NCBI RefSeq assembly: GCF_035917335.1
Contig: NZ_CP109067.1
Span: 3,409,001 to 3,473,000, forward strand
DNA: 64,000 nt
Reading direction: 5' to 3'
Source: Micromonospora sp. NBC_01813
Lineage (GTDB): Bacteria > Actinomycetota > Actinomycetes > Mycobacteriales > Micromonosporaceae
A program made the translations under genes and the position numbers. The notes under the pieces were generated by a model. It was not told the DNA's origin. It saw only the letters and a program-made list of their open reading frames with translations, and did no database searches. Positions 7,170 to 15,081 of the stretch are shown here, piece after piece (position 1 is the stretch's first letter; each line of letters begins with the position of its first letter).

Positions 7170-8902
7170 CCACGCGCCGGTCGCCACGTGGTGCCGAGGT
7201 CGTGCTCGGGCTCTACGCCTACACGCACGACTCGGCCGCAGCGCTGCTGGTCAACGGCCACCTGGTCGGCTTCGCCGAAGAGGAACGCCTCGACGGGGTC
7301 AAGCACAGCAAGGCGTACCCGGCCAACGCCGTCACCTGGCTCCTCGGCGCAGCAGGGCTGACCGCGAACGACGTGACGACGGTGGCGTACAACTTCGACG
7401 GTCGCCGCTACCTTCCGGCGCTCGGCCAACTTCCGGGGCAGCTGGCACACGCCGCGACCCGAAGCCGAGCCGTTGCCCGCTCAGGCAGTTTCCTCACGGT
7501 GTACCGCCGATACCAGGCACGGATGCGTGACCTGACCCGACGCTTCCCGCTCGCCGAGGTCGTCCCCGTGCTACACCACCGCGCACACGCCCTCTACGCG
7601 TTCCTGTCCGCCGGCGTCGACGATGCGGCGGTCCTGGTCGTGGACAGCCTCGGCGAGCTGCACACCACCACGATCTGGCACGCCACACACCGCAACGTGC
7701 AGCCCTTGCAGCTGCGTCTGGCCGCCGCCATCAAGGATCCGGCGTCGCTCGGCTACGCGTACGGTGCGGTGACCGAACACCTCGGCTGGCGGCGCGGCGA
7801 CGAGGAGGGCACGGTCATGGCGTTGGCCGCCCTCGGTGAACCGGCGCGCTTCCGTGACCTGATGTCCCGCTCGATTGCGCTGACCACCGAGGGCTTCGCC
7901 CTCCACCCAGGACTGCTGCCGCTGCGGGTCCTGTCCAGCCGATACGGCCGGACGAGCGCGGCGTTCACCGCCGCCAGCTGCCCGCCACGCCCATCTGACG
8001 CACCGGTCGAACCGGTGCACGCCGACCTCGCCGCCGCCCTGCAGGAACGCACCGAGCAGATCATGCTGCACCTGGCCAAGCAGGCCACCCGGCTGACCGG
8101 CTCCGGTCTGCTCTGCCTCGGCGGCGGCGTCGCGATGAACTGCGTCGCCGCCGGACAGATCGCCCAGGCCGGCATCGTCGACGAAGTTCACATCCCGCCC
8201 GCGCCCGGAGACTCGGGCACCGCCATCGGTGCTGCCGCAGCAGTCTGGCTCGACGCCACCGGTAGCGCCGCGTCAGGCATCGACGGACGCTGCTACCTCG
8301 GCCCGGCGTACCCCGATCTGGCCCTACCCGCCACGCCGCGACCCGGTCTGACCGCCACACGCCCGACCGACCCAGTCCAGCATCTCGCCCGGCAGCTCGC
8401 CGACGGCGCGATCGTCGGACTCTTCACCGGCCCACTCGAGGCCGGGCCACGCGCGCTGGGCAACCGGTCCATCCTCGCCTCGCCCTTCGCGCACGAGGTC
8501 GTGGACCGGTTGAACGGGACAGTGAAGTTCCGCGAACCATTCCGCCCGTTCGCCCCGGTGATCCTCGCCGACAAGGCCGCCGACTACGTCCAACTCCGCC
8601 AGTTCTCGCCGTTCATGTCCATCGCCGCACCGGTCACCGACCTAACCCGGACACAGCTGCCCGCGATCGTGCACGGCAACGGCACTGCGCGGGTCCAGAC
8701 GGCGACCCGCGCCCAGCACCCGTTCCTCGCAAGCGTGCTGGCCGCGTTCAGCGACATCACCGGACACCCGGTGCTGATCAACACCTCGTTGAACATCAAG
8801 GGCAACCCGATCTGCGGCACCCCGGACATGGCTCTGGACTGCCTCACCGAAACCGGCCTGGACGCCCTGCTCATCGAGGGCTGGTGGGTGACGAAGTGCT
8901 GA
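7166..8902 (+). CDS. NodU/CmcH-family O-carbamoyltransferase
   Basis: 578 residues from ATG 7166, overlapping the previous stop by four bases. The N-terminal half is the Kae1/TsaD-like ASKHA domain of this family: GLYAYTHDSAAALL with H21-D22, then EEERLDGVKHSKAYP. It continues with CLGGGVAMNC. The C-terminal YrdC-like domain includes GPLEAGPRALGNRSIL and ends with LINTSLNIKGNPI. Family members transfer a carbamoyl group from carbamoyl phosphate, through carbamoyl-AMP, to a hydroxyl of a sugar, nucleoside or antibiotic. The length is normal. In this operon the acceptor could be a hydroxymethyl group made by the preceding enzyme or a sugar hydroxyl; that is inference. Confidence 0.9.
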   Translation: MTTRRSPRGAEVVLGLYAYTHDSAAALLVNGHLVGFAEEERLDGVKHSKAYPANAVTWLLGAAGLTANDVTTVAYNFDGRRYLPALGQLPGQLAHAATRSRAVARSGSFLTVYRRYQARMRDLTRRFPLAEVVPVLHHRAHALYAFLSAGVDDAAVLVVDSLGELHTTTIWHATHRNVQPLQLRLAAAIKDPASLGYAYGAVTEHLGWRRGDEEGTVMALAALGEPARFRDLMSRSIALTTEGFALHPGLLPLRVLSSRYGRTSAAFTAASCPPRPSDAPVEPVHADLAAALQERTEQIMLHLAKQATRLTGSGLLCLGGGVAMNCVAAGQIAQAGIVDEVHIPPAPGDSGTAIGAAAAVWLDATGSAASGIDGRCYLGPAYPDLALPATPRPGLTATRPTDPVQHLARQLADGAIVGLFTGPLEAGPRALGNRSILASPFAHEVVDRLNGTVKFREPFRPFAPVILADKAADYVQLRQFSPFMSIAAPVTDLTRTQLPAIVHGNGTARVQTATRAQHPFLASVLAAFSDITGHPVLINTSLNIKGNPICGTPDMALDCLTETGLDALLIEGWWVTKC

Positions 8903-9930
8903 TCGGGTACAGCTTCTGGGGATTCCTCGGCCCAGGCGTCGTCGACACCCCCGACGGCGGACGGAGCCACCGCCGCACCCTGGTCGACGGGCTCCGCCAG
9001 GCCGGACACGACATCGTGTTCCTCCAGCCCAGCCGCGACCTCTGCGACGCCGGTCTCGACGTCACCGACAGCTACCGGTGGGACGTCGGTACGCCCGACC
9101 TTGATGCGTTGTTCCTCGAATGGCGCTGGCCTATCCCCGGCCGCAACACCACCCCGTGCGGCCGGCCCGGACACACCTGCGATCTGCACCGCCAGTCCGA
9201 ACTCGTCGCCCACTACACCCACCGGCTCGGCACCCCGACGATCCTCTGGGACAAGGACCGACGGCTCGACCCGACAGACCCGCTGCGCCGGACCAGCAAC
9301 GTCACCATCTGCGAACCAGCCCTGCGCCCGAGCCCCGGCGCGACGACACTGCTCTTTCCCGTCGCCGACACGGCCCTCGACACCGCCGACCCGGGCGGGT
9401 TGGCCGCTCGGCACCGATCGACACCGCTGATCTACGTCGGCAACCAGTACGACCGCGACGACGCCTTCGACACCTTCTTCGCCCCCGCCGCCGCGCACCT
9501 GCCGCACCTGATCGCCGGGAAGTGGACCGACACCCGCCGCTGGCCCGGTCTCAACTTCATCGGCCGGATCGCGTTCCCGCAGGTCGCCGAGATCCACGCC
9601 GACGCGCTCGCCACAGTGCTGCTGCTTCCCGACCGCTACGCCGAGGCAGGCCAGATCACCCAACGGATCTTCGAAGCGGTCCTCGCCGGCTGCGTTCCGC
9701 TCCTGCCCGGCACTGTCCACGGCACCGCCGCACTCGTACCGCCAAGCCTGCACGTCAGGCACGCCACCGACGTACGGCACCGGGTCGGCTGGCTCGCCGA
9801 GATCGCCGGCACCAACGACCACGCCAACCTGATCGCCGACTGTCTGTGCCGCCTCGCCCCGTTTCGGCTCTCCGCCCAGCTCGGCGTGCTCGATCGTCTC
9901 CTATCCCATCCGGATCCGGTGCCGTCATGA
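8884..9930 (+). CDS. Glycosyltransferase-like protein (CgeB/YkvP-like)
   Basis: 348 residues from GTG 8884; GTG 8896 is an alternative that overlaps the previous stop less. No ATG is available. It begins with a Rossmann-like strand (VLIGYSFWGFLGPG) and has a second lobe with LIYVGNQYDRDDAFDTFF. Near the end, QITQRIFEAVLAGCVPLLP resembles the donor-binding region of GT-B proteins such as the spore-maturation CgeB group. No membrane segment is seen. The predicted role is transfer of a sugar onto the pathway intermediate. Confidence in family is moderate because the similarity was judged by eye only. Confidence 0.6.
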   Translation: MGDEVLIGYSFWGFLGPGVVDTPDGGRSHRRTLVDGLRQAGHDIVFLQPSRDLCDAGLDVTDSYRWDVGTPDLDALFLEWRWPIPGRNTTPCGRPGHTCDLHRQSELVAHYTHRLGTPTILWDKDRRLDPTDPLRRTSNVTICEPALRPSPGATTLLFPVADTALDTADPGGLAARHRSTPLIYVGNQYDRDDAFDTFFAPAAAHLPHLIAGKWTDTRRWPGLNFIGRIAFPQVAEIHADALATVLLLPDRYAEAGQITQRIFEAVLAGCVPLLPGTVHGTAALVPPSLHVRHATDVRHRVGWLAEIAGTNDHANLIADCLCRLAPFRLSAQLGVLDRLLSHPDPVPS

Positions 9931-9981
9931 CCGGCCGTGTCCGCCCGGCCTCACCCCGCACCACCCCTACCCTGGAGGACC

Positions 9982-10503
9982 ATGGACAGGATCGCCATCA
10001 TCGGCTGCGGCGGCAGCGGCAAGTCGACGATCGCCCGGCAGCTCGCCCAGGTCCTCGGCGCGCCACTGACCCACCTCGACGCGATCTACTACGACGAACA
10101 GTGGAACCCTCTCCCGCAACACGAGTTCGCCGCCAAGCAGGAGAAACTGGTCGCCGGCGAACGCTGGATCATCGAAGGCAACTACGCCGGCACGCTGCCG
10201 ATCAGGCTGGCCGCCGCCGACACCGTGATCTTCCTCGACCTTCCCGCCGCCACCTGCCTCTGGGGCATCGCTCAGCGACGCCGCCGCTACCGGGGCGGCC
10301 AACATCAGAACGACGGCGTATACGACCGGATCACCTGGAACTTCATCCGCTACATCCTCGGCTACCGACGCGCAATGCGGCCCCGAGTCCAGAACCTCAT
10401 CCGAGAACACGGGCCGCACGTCCGGCTGGTCCAACTCACCAGCCGCCGGCAAGCCAACCAACTGGTCGAGCGGCTCCGACGACAAGCCCAACCGATGACC
10501 TGA
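9982..10503 (+). CDS. P-loop small-molecule kinase (adenylate-kinase-like, FlaR/topology-modulation type)
   Basis: 173 residues from ATG 9982, preceded by GGAGGA a very short distance upstream; a GTG at 9937 would add 15 residues. The Walker A motif GCGGSGKST is at 8-16. It is followed by [16 protein letters not shown], and [16 protein letters not shown], which define the group annotated as adenylate-kinase-related or DNA topology modulation proteins. The real substrate of that group is poorly known; many are thought to phosphorylate nucleosides or related small molecules. In this operon it may phosphorylate a nucleoside intermediate. Confidence 0.82.
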   Translation: MDRIAIIGCGGSGKSTIARQLAQVLGAPLTHLDAIYYDEQWNPLPQHEFAAKQEKLVAGERWIIEGNYAGTLPIRLAAADTVIFLDLPAATCLWGIAQRRRRYRGGQHQNDGVYDRITWNFIRYILGYRRAMRPRVQNLIREHGPHVRLVQLTSRRQANQLVERLRRQAQPMT

Positions 10504-10527
10504 CTCGGACCGGACGGGCGGCGACCG

Positions 10528-11343
10528 ATGTCGGCTAACCCGTTCCTCGATCCCGCTCTGGTCCACGGCGACCTCTACCGGGCCAACGATCGGCTCGCGG
10601 ACCGCACCCGTGCGCTTCGCGAAGCCAAAATCGCCGGGCGGGACGCCGCCGAAGTCATCGCCGCCCTGCTCGCCAGGCGGACCACACCAGGTGCCGTGGT
10701 GCTCGACCTCGGCTGCGGACGGGGCACCAGCACGCTTCGCATTGCCGCCCGTCTCCGCCCTCGACGTCTCATCGCGGTTGACGCCTCGATCGCGCTGCTG
10801 GACACCGTCCGGACACGGCTGCACGAGGCCGACGAGGTCGGCTCGACGGTCTGTGCCAACTTCCACCACCTGCCGCTGCCCGATGCAGTGGCCAACGCAG
10901 CCGTAGCCGCCTTCTGCCTCTATCACTCGGCTACCCCGGCCGACGCCGTCGCGGAGATCGCCCGCTGCCTCCGTCCCGGAGGTGTCGCCGTCCTGGTGAC
11001 CAAGTCGCTGGACAGCTACGCCGAACTCGACCAGCTCGTCCACGCCGCCCACTTGGACTCCGACGCCATCCGCCGGCCGAGCCTTTACGAGAGCTTCCAC
11101 AGCGGCAACCTGCTCGACATCGCCGCCGCGCACCTCACCGTGCTCGACGTTTTGCACGAGAAACATGTCTTCGAGTTCACCGATGCCACTCACCTCGCCC
11201 GATACCTGGCCACAACCCCGAAGTATCAGATCCGCCCAGACCGTGGACCGGCTGGCCTCGCCGCAGTCCTTCAGGAGCGGCTACCAGCGCCGCCGTATCT
11301 GACCCGATCCACCGTCAGCTACGCCCTGGCGGCCCGGTCGTGA
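10528..11343 (+). CDS. SAM-dependent class I methyltransferase
   Basis: 271 residues from ATG 10528. Motif I is VVLDLGCGRGTS (57-68), the acidic residue after strand 2 is in LIAVDAS, and the motif III region is LRPGGVAVLVTKS. This is the standard class I fold, closest in feel to UbiE/phospholipid-type small-molecule methyltransferases (Methyltransf_11/25). The methyl acceptor is unknown. The stop overlaps the GTG of the next gene (11340-11343), so translation is probably coupled. In the pathway it would decorate a sugar or base. Confidence 0.87.
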   Translation: MSANPFLDPALVHGDLYRANDRLADRTRALREAKIAGRDAAEVIAALLARRTTPGAVVLDLGCGRGTSTLRIAARLRPRRLIAVDASIALLDTVRTRLHEADEVGSTVCANFHHLPLPDAVANAAVAAFCLYHSATPADAVAEIARCLRPGGVAVLVTKSLDSYAELDQLVHAAHLDSDAIRRPSLYESFHSGNLLDIAAAHLTVLDVLHEKHVFEFTDATHLARYLATTPKYQIRPDRGPAGLAAVLQERLPAPPYLTRSTVSYALAARS

Positions 11344-12077
11344 CCAACAACCTCTTCATCAAGCGGTACGACGACCCGCAGCGCTGCTCGGCAGCTGCCG
11401 CCCACCACGACTGGCTCGCCGCGCTGCAATCGGGAGTCCGCCTTCCACGCCTGGTCACGCGAGCACCTCGCCACCTGGTCTTCGAGCGGCTGCCAGGCCG
11501 GACACCTCAGGTAGCGGACCTGCCTCGAGTCGCGGCAACACTCGGCCAACTGCACGACGCCGCGGACCGGAGAGAACTGTGCTCCGCACGCCTCGACCAA
11601 TTCCACAGCACGTCGACCGGACTGGCGCTCCCCGACTTCGCCAGCCCGCGCCGCAAAGCGCTGCACCGCGCCGCCCGCATCACGGGTAACGACCTGGCCG
11701 CGCTCGACGCGGTCCTCGACCGGGTTGACCGGCCGGTGGCCTTCTACAAGGACCCGAACGTCCGCAACTACCTCGTCGAGGGCGAGATCCTCGCGCTCGT
11801 CGACTTCGACGACCTCACCATCGCACCCTTCGGCTACGACCTAGCCGGCCTCATCGTCACCGCTTCCCTCACCTACGGCAGCCTCGACCAGCGGATCCTC
11901 ACGGACTGCGTCGACGCCTACCGGGACGCGATCTCGCCGATCCGTTGCGGCATGGACGAGCTGCGGCAGTACGCCGAACTTCACCATCTCCTGACGCTCC
12001 GCTACCTCGGCACCAACGGCTACCGACACCCGTGGCCCACCGTGCGGCCATGGCCCAACCCGCTCCCGTCAACCTGA
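11340..12077 (+). CDS. Aminoglycoside-phosphotransferase-fold kinase
   Basis: 245 residues from GTG 11340. The catalytic loop reads FYKDPNVRNYL, with D138 and N143 in the D-x4-N spacing of APH/choline kinases, but the usual His two residues before the Asp is Tyr136. The metal-binding motif is VDFDD (154-158). The N-terminal lobe is short (FIKRYDDPQRC), so nucleotide binding may be unusual. The predicted role is ATP-dependent phosphorylation of a hydroxyl, either a biosynthetic step or self-protection. It is one of two APH-fold genes in the operon, the other being at 12748. Confidence 0.8.
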   Translation: MTNNLFIKRYDDPQRCSAAAAHHDWLAALQSGVRLPRLVTRAPRHLVFERLPGRTPQVADLPRVAATLGQLHDAADRRELCSARLDQFHSTSTGLALPDFASPRRKALHRAARITGNDLAALDAVLDRVDRPVAFYKDPNVRNYLVEGEILALVDFDDLTIAPFGYDLAGLIVTASLTYGSLDQRILTDCVDAYRDAISPIRCGMDELRQYAELHHLLTLRYLGTNGYRHPWPTVRPWPNPLPST

Positions 12078-12100
12078 CCATCCCCGAAGGAGTCCCGCCA

Positions 12101-12751
12101 ATGGCCCAGACCACCGAACTCGTCATCGCCCGCCACGGCGAGGCCGCCTGCAACGTCGCCGGAATCGTGGGCGGCGAACACGGCTGCATCGGCCTGACCG
12201 ACCAAGGCCGCCGCCAGGTCGCCCAGCTCGCTGCCCGGCTTGCCGCCGAACACGCAGCCCGCCCGTACGCGGTCTTCTACTCCACGCCCCGACTCCGGGT
12301 GGTCCAAACTGCCGAGATCATCACGCAAGCCCTCCGCCTACCGCCCACCGCCGAGCCGCAACTTCGCGGACCTGACCACGGCGCGGCCGACGGCCGCCTG
12401 TGGGCAGACATCAAGACCGCCTTTCAGGGTCCGCCCCAACACGCCCCCGACATCCCGTACGCCCACGGCTCCGAAACGTGGAACGAGTACCTCGACCGCG
12501 CCACCAAAGCCCTTCAGAAAATCCTCGCCCGGCACAACGGCGAGCGCATCCTCATCGCCGCTCACGGAGAAACCATCGAGGCCGCCAACAACCTGCTCCT
12601 CGCGCTCTCCCGGAACGCCTGCCTACGGCTCGGCTTCGTCACCGACCACGCCTCCATCACCCGATGGCAGCGGCCAACCAACCGGTTCGGCCGCACCACC
12701 TGGCAGCTCGTCGCGCACAACGACACCCGCCACCTCGAACCCATGCGATGA
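12101..12751 (+). CDS. Histidine phosphatase (phosphoglycerate-mutase-like)
   Basis: 216 residues from ATG 12101, with GAAGGAG about nine bases upstream; longer frames overlap the preceding gene without support. The signature VIARHGEA places the catalytic histidine at H12. A second active-site His is in ILIAAHGETIEA and the glutamate region is GSETWNEYL. It is a one-domain phosphatase of the kind that removes phosphate from sugars or nucleotides. In a pathway with kinases it probably removes a phosphate at a late stage. The stop overlaps the next start (ATGA, 12748-12751). Confidence 0.87.
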   Translation: MAQTTELVIARHGEAACNVAGIVGGEHGCIGLTDQGRRQVAQLAARLAAEHAARPYAVFYSTPRLRVVQTAEIITQALRLPPTAEPQLRGPDHGAADGRLWADIKTAFQGPPQHAPDIPYAHGSETWNEYLDRATKALQKILARHNGERILIAAHGETIEAANNLLLALSRNACLRLGFVTDHASITRWQRPTNRFGRTTWQLVAHNDTRHLEPMR

Positions 12752-13533
12752 GCAGCACCGACCTTCAACTCTGCCGGCGCCTTCTCGATACCGACGCCGT
12801 CCCCGTGTCCTGGCACCCAGGCCACGCCGGCACCCAGGTGCTCCGCGCCGCGACCGCCAATCACGGGGAAGTCATGGTGAAGCCACACCGCAGCCAGGAA
12901 CGGCACACGCAGGAGGTGCACGCCTACCGGACCTGGGTGCCAGCGGCCCTCCACGACCGGGCACCCCGCCTACTCGCGACAGCCGACGATCCGCCAACGA
13001 TCGTCATCACCGCCGTGCCAGGGGTTCCGCTCAGCCAACGAACACTCGCGCCCAAGGCCGAGCAGGACGCGTACCGGCAGGCAGGACGGCTACTCAAGGC
13101 GCTCCACGCCGCCGGGCCACCACGGCTGGAGCCCGACTGGACAGCTTGGCTCGCCGAACGCGCCGAACACTGGCTCCACCAAGCCGGAGACCGGATCACC
13201 CTCAGCTACCGCGCCGAGGTACGCGCCCACATGCGCGCCCTCCAAGATCTCGCCCCGCTACCGACTGTCCCCTGCCATCTCGACTTCATGCCCCGCAACA
13301 TGATCTACGGTCACGACGGCATCGTCCGCCTGATCGATTTCGAGCACAGCCGCTACGACCTGCCCGCCCGCGACCTCGTACGCCTCGCCACCCGCATCTG
13401 GCCCCAGCGCCCGGACCTACGCGCCAGCTTCCTCGACGAGTACGGCCACCCCTGCACCCTCGACCGCGAGGTCCTAGAACACTGCGCGCACCTCGATGCC
13501 CTGACGGCTTTGGGCAGTACAACCCTCAGATGA
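12748..13533 (+). CDS. Aminoglycoside-phosphotransferase-fold kinase, second copy in operon
   Basis: 261 residues from ATG 12748. The catalytic loop is PCHLDFMPRNMIY (H-x-D-x4-N complete) and the metal motif is LIDFEHS, both canonical for APH. The N-lobe lysine is likely in VMVKPH. LLKALHAAGPP is a typical inter-lobe segment. Unlike the gene at 11340 all catalytic residues are present. It is the last gene of the operon, before a spacer that is AT-richer than its surroundings. It could phosphorylate an intermediate or inactivate the final product inside the producer. Confidence 0.85.
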   Translation: MSSTDLQLCRRLLDTDAVPVSWHPGHAGTQVLRAATANHGEVMVKPHRSQERHTQEVHAYRTWVPAALHDRAPRLLATADDPPTIVITAVPGVPLSQRTLAPKAEQDAYRQAGRLLKALHAAGPPRLEPDWTAWLAERAEHWLHQAGDRITLSYRAEVRAHMRALQDLAPLPTVPCHLDFMPRNMIYGHDGIVRLIDFEHSRYDLPARDLVRLATRIWPQRPDLRASFLDEYGHPCTLDREVLEHCAHLDALTALGSTTLR

Positions 13534-13634
13534 CCGCAGGCAACGGTTAGATCGTCGCAGATGGCTGGCGTCCCATCGATCTAGATGCGAAACTATCTAT
13601 GTAGCGCGAAGTGTGCAGGCAGCCACATTGAGCG

Positions 13635-14525
13635 ATGTTGGTGGTTCCGTTGGAACAACTTCCTTTGTGGGGACCAAGCACCGGCCAACAGCCACCACCG
13701 AAGCCGGTACTCACCCGACCAGCAACACTCCGCCTCCTGATCACCGTGAAGGCGGCACCTAACCCCTCCGCCCGCTACGGGGAGACTGTCTGCGTCGGCG
13801 CGCTCGGCCTGGACGCTCCCTGGACGGGCTGGATTCGGCTCTACCCGGTCCACTTTCGGGAGTTGGCCGACGACAGCAAGTTCCGCAAGTACGACATCGT
13901 CCACCTCGACGCGCTGCCAGCCCGGCAGGACCAGCGGCGCGAGAGCTGGAAGCCGATCGTAGACACCATCACCACCGAGCGACACCTTGCCAACTGGCAG
14001 CCCCGCCGCAATCTCCTTGATCCACTCATCGAGGACTCCATGTGCCAGCTCAACAAGCAGGCCCGCGACGACCCCAGGGCACGATCGATCGCACTGGTCC
14101 GCGCCGCCGATATCTCGGACCTACAGGTCAAACGACGTGACGGCTGGTCGCCAGAGGACCGCAGGAAGATCGCCGGCTACCTCAACCAGCTCGACCTGCT
14201 GGAGCCATCTCAGCGCAGCCCTCTTGAGGCACCGCGATTCACCGGCACCTACCGCTTCCGGTGCGCAGACCGCCAATGCCGTGGGCACCAGCAGACACTC
14301 TGGGACTGGGAATTTGTCGCCCTGCAACGTCGCCTGACGCAGCTCACCGACGCGGAGGCTGCGGATCAGCTCAGGCACAAGTTCCTCACCCAGCTCTGCG
14401 CCGCCGACCGCGACGTGGCGTTCTACGTCGGCAACCAAGCGGCAAGGCCACAGTCCTTCAGCATTGGCGGTGTCTACGCACCCAAACGACCCACCGGACG
14501 GTACCGGCTACGCGTCAACCGATGA
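13635..14525 (+). CDS. Conserved hypothetical protein with C/C/H motif
   Basis: 296 residues from ATG 13635. The first 30 residues are Pro/Gln-rich and may not be essential. The core begins at LRLLITVKAAPNPSARYGETVCVG. A FRCADRQCRGHQQTLWDWEF motif (C210, C215, H218, then DWE) could bind a metal or form a small active site. FYVGNQAARPQSFSIGGVY closes the protein. I recall no assigned function for proteins of this type. It converges on a DUF4326 gene and the two overlap by eleven bases at their ends. The 100-base spacer upstream is AT-richer than its surroundings. Confidence 0.72.
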   Translation: MLVVPLEQLPLWGPSTGQQPPPKPVLTRPATLRLLITVKAAPNPSARYGETVCVGALGLDAPWTGWIRLYPVHFRELADDSKFRKYDIVHLDALPARQDQRRESWKPIVDTITTERHLANWQPRRNLLDPLIEDSMCQLNKQARDDPRARSIALVRAADISDLQVKRRDGWSPEDRRKIAGYLNQLDLLEPSQRSPLEAPRFTGTYRFRCADRQCRGHQQTLWDWEFVALQRRLTQLTDAEAADQLRHKFLTQLCAADRDVAFYVGNQAARPQSFSIGGVYAPKRPTGRYRLRVNR

Positions 14526-14952
14526 TCTCGGTCAACACATCCGCATGACAGGCATCCTCCACACGACACCAGCACGCCAACTGCCTACCGGCGAGATCCC
14601 GCCGCGCCCGCTCGACAAGCTCCGGCTGCCCCACAAGCCACTGCCGATACAGGCGCAGCGCCTCCGCCCGATCATGTTTCCGCATGCTGAACGGATTGGC
14701 CCAAGGAGAACGCCGCAACCCGAACCCCTGCCGCCCAACATACACGGCACCGGCCGGCACCACCGGGTGATAGAGGTCCCCCTGCACGCGAACCCGTGAC
14801 TGTCTCCCCACGGCGCCAGCGTAATCGCCAACGACGGACTCCGCGTGGATGCTCGAAGGGAGCGCATCAACGCCTGGTTCGGGACCGGATGCCCCGATCA
14901 ACGCGAAGGGCCCTGAAGGATAACGACGAGTGGGCGTCCACGGAAACGACAA
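14515..14952 (-). CDS. DUF4326-family protein
   Basis: The longest frame has 145 residues from 14952; a GTG at 14811 would give 98 residues and covers the whole conserved domain, so the start is uncertain. The domain is clear: VYVGRQGFGLRRSPWANPF, then a helical stretch, then LACWCRVEDACHADVL, with the CWC and CHAD elements (C127, C129, C135, H136). DUF4326 proteins occur in phages and bacterial accessory regions and have no established function. The Cys/His set could bind a metal or act catalytically. Confidence 0.8.
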   Translation of the reverse strand: MSFPWTPTRRYPSGPFALIGASGPEPGVDALPSSIHAESVVGDYAGAVGRQSRVRVQGDLYHPVVPAGAVYVGRQGFGLRRSPWANPFSMRKHDRAEALRLYRQWLVGQPELVERARRDLAGRQLACWCRVEDACHADVLTEIIG

Positions 14953-15081
14953 CGCGTCCAGGCCACGCCAACCGAATCCAGCGGCTTCCGGGTATCCGCC
15001 GATGATCCAGCCCGCTTACCTGGAGCGCCGCTGACAGTGGTCCACAGCTTCGCTGCTTCCTCAGCACCACGGCTGGCGCGC

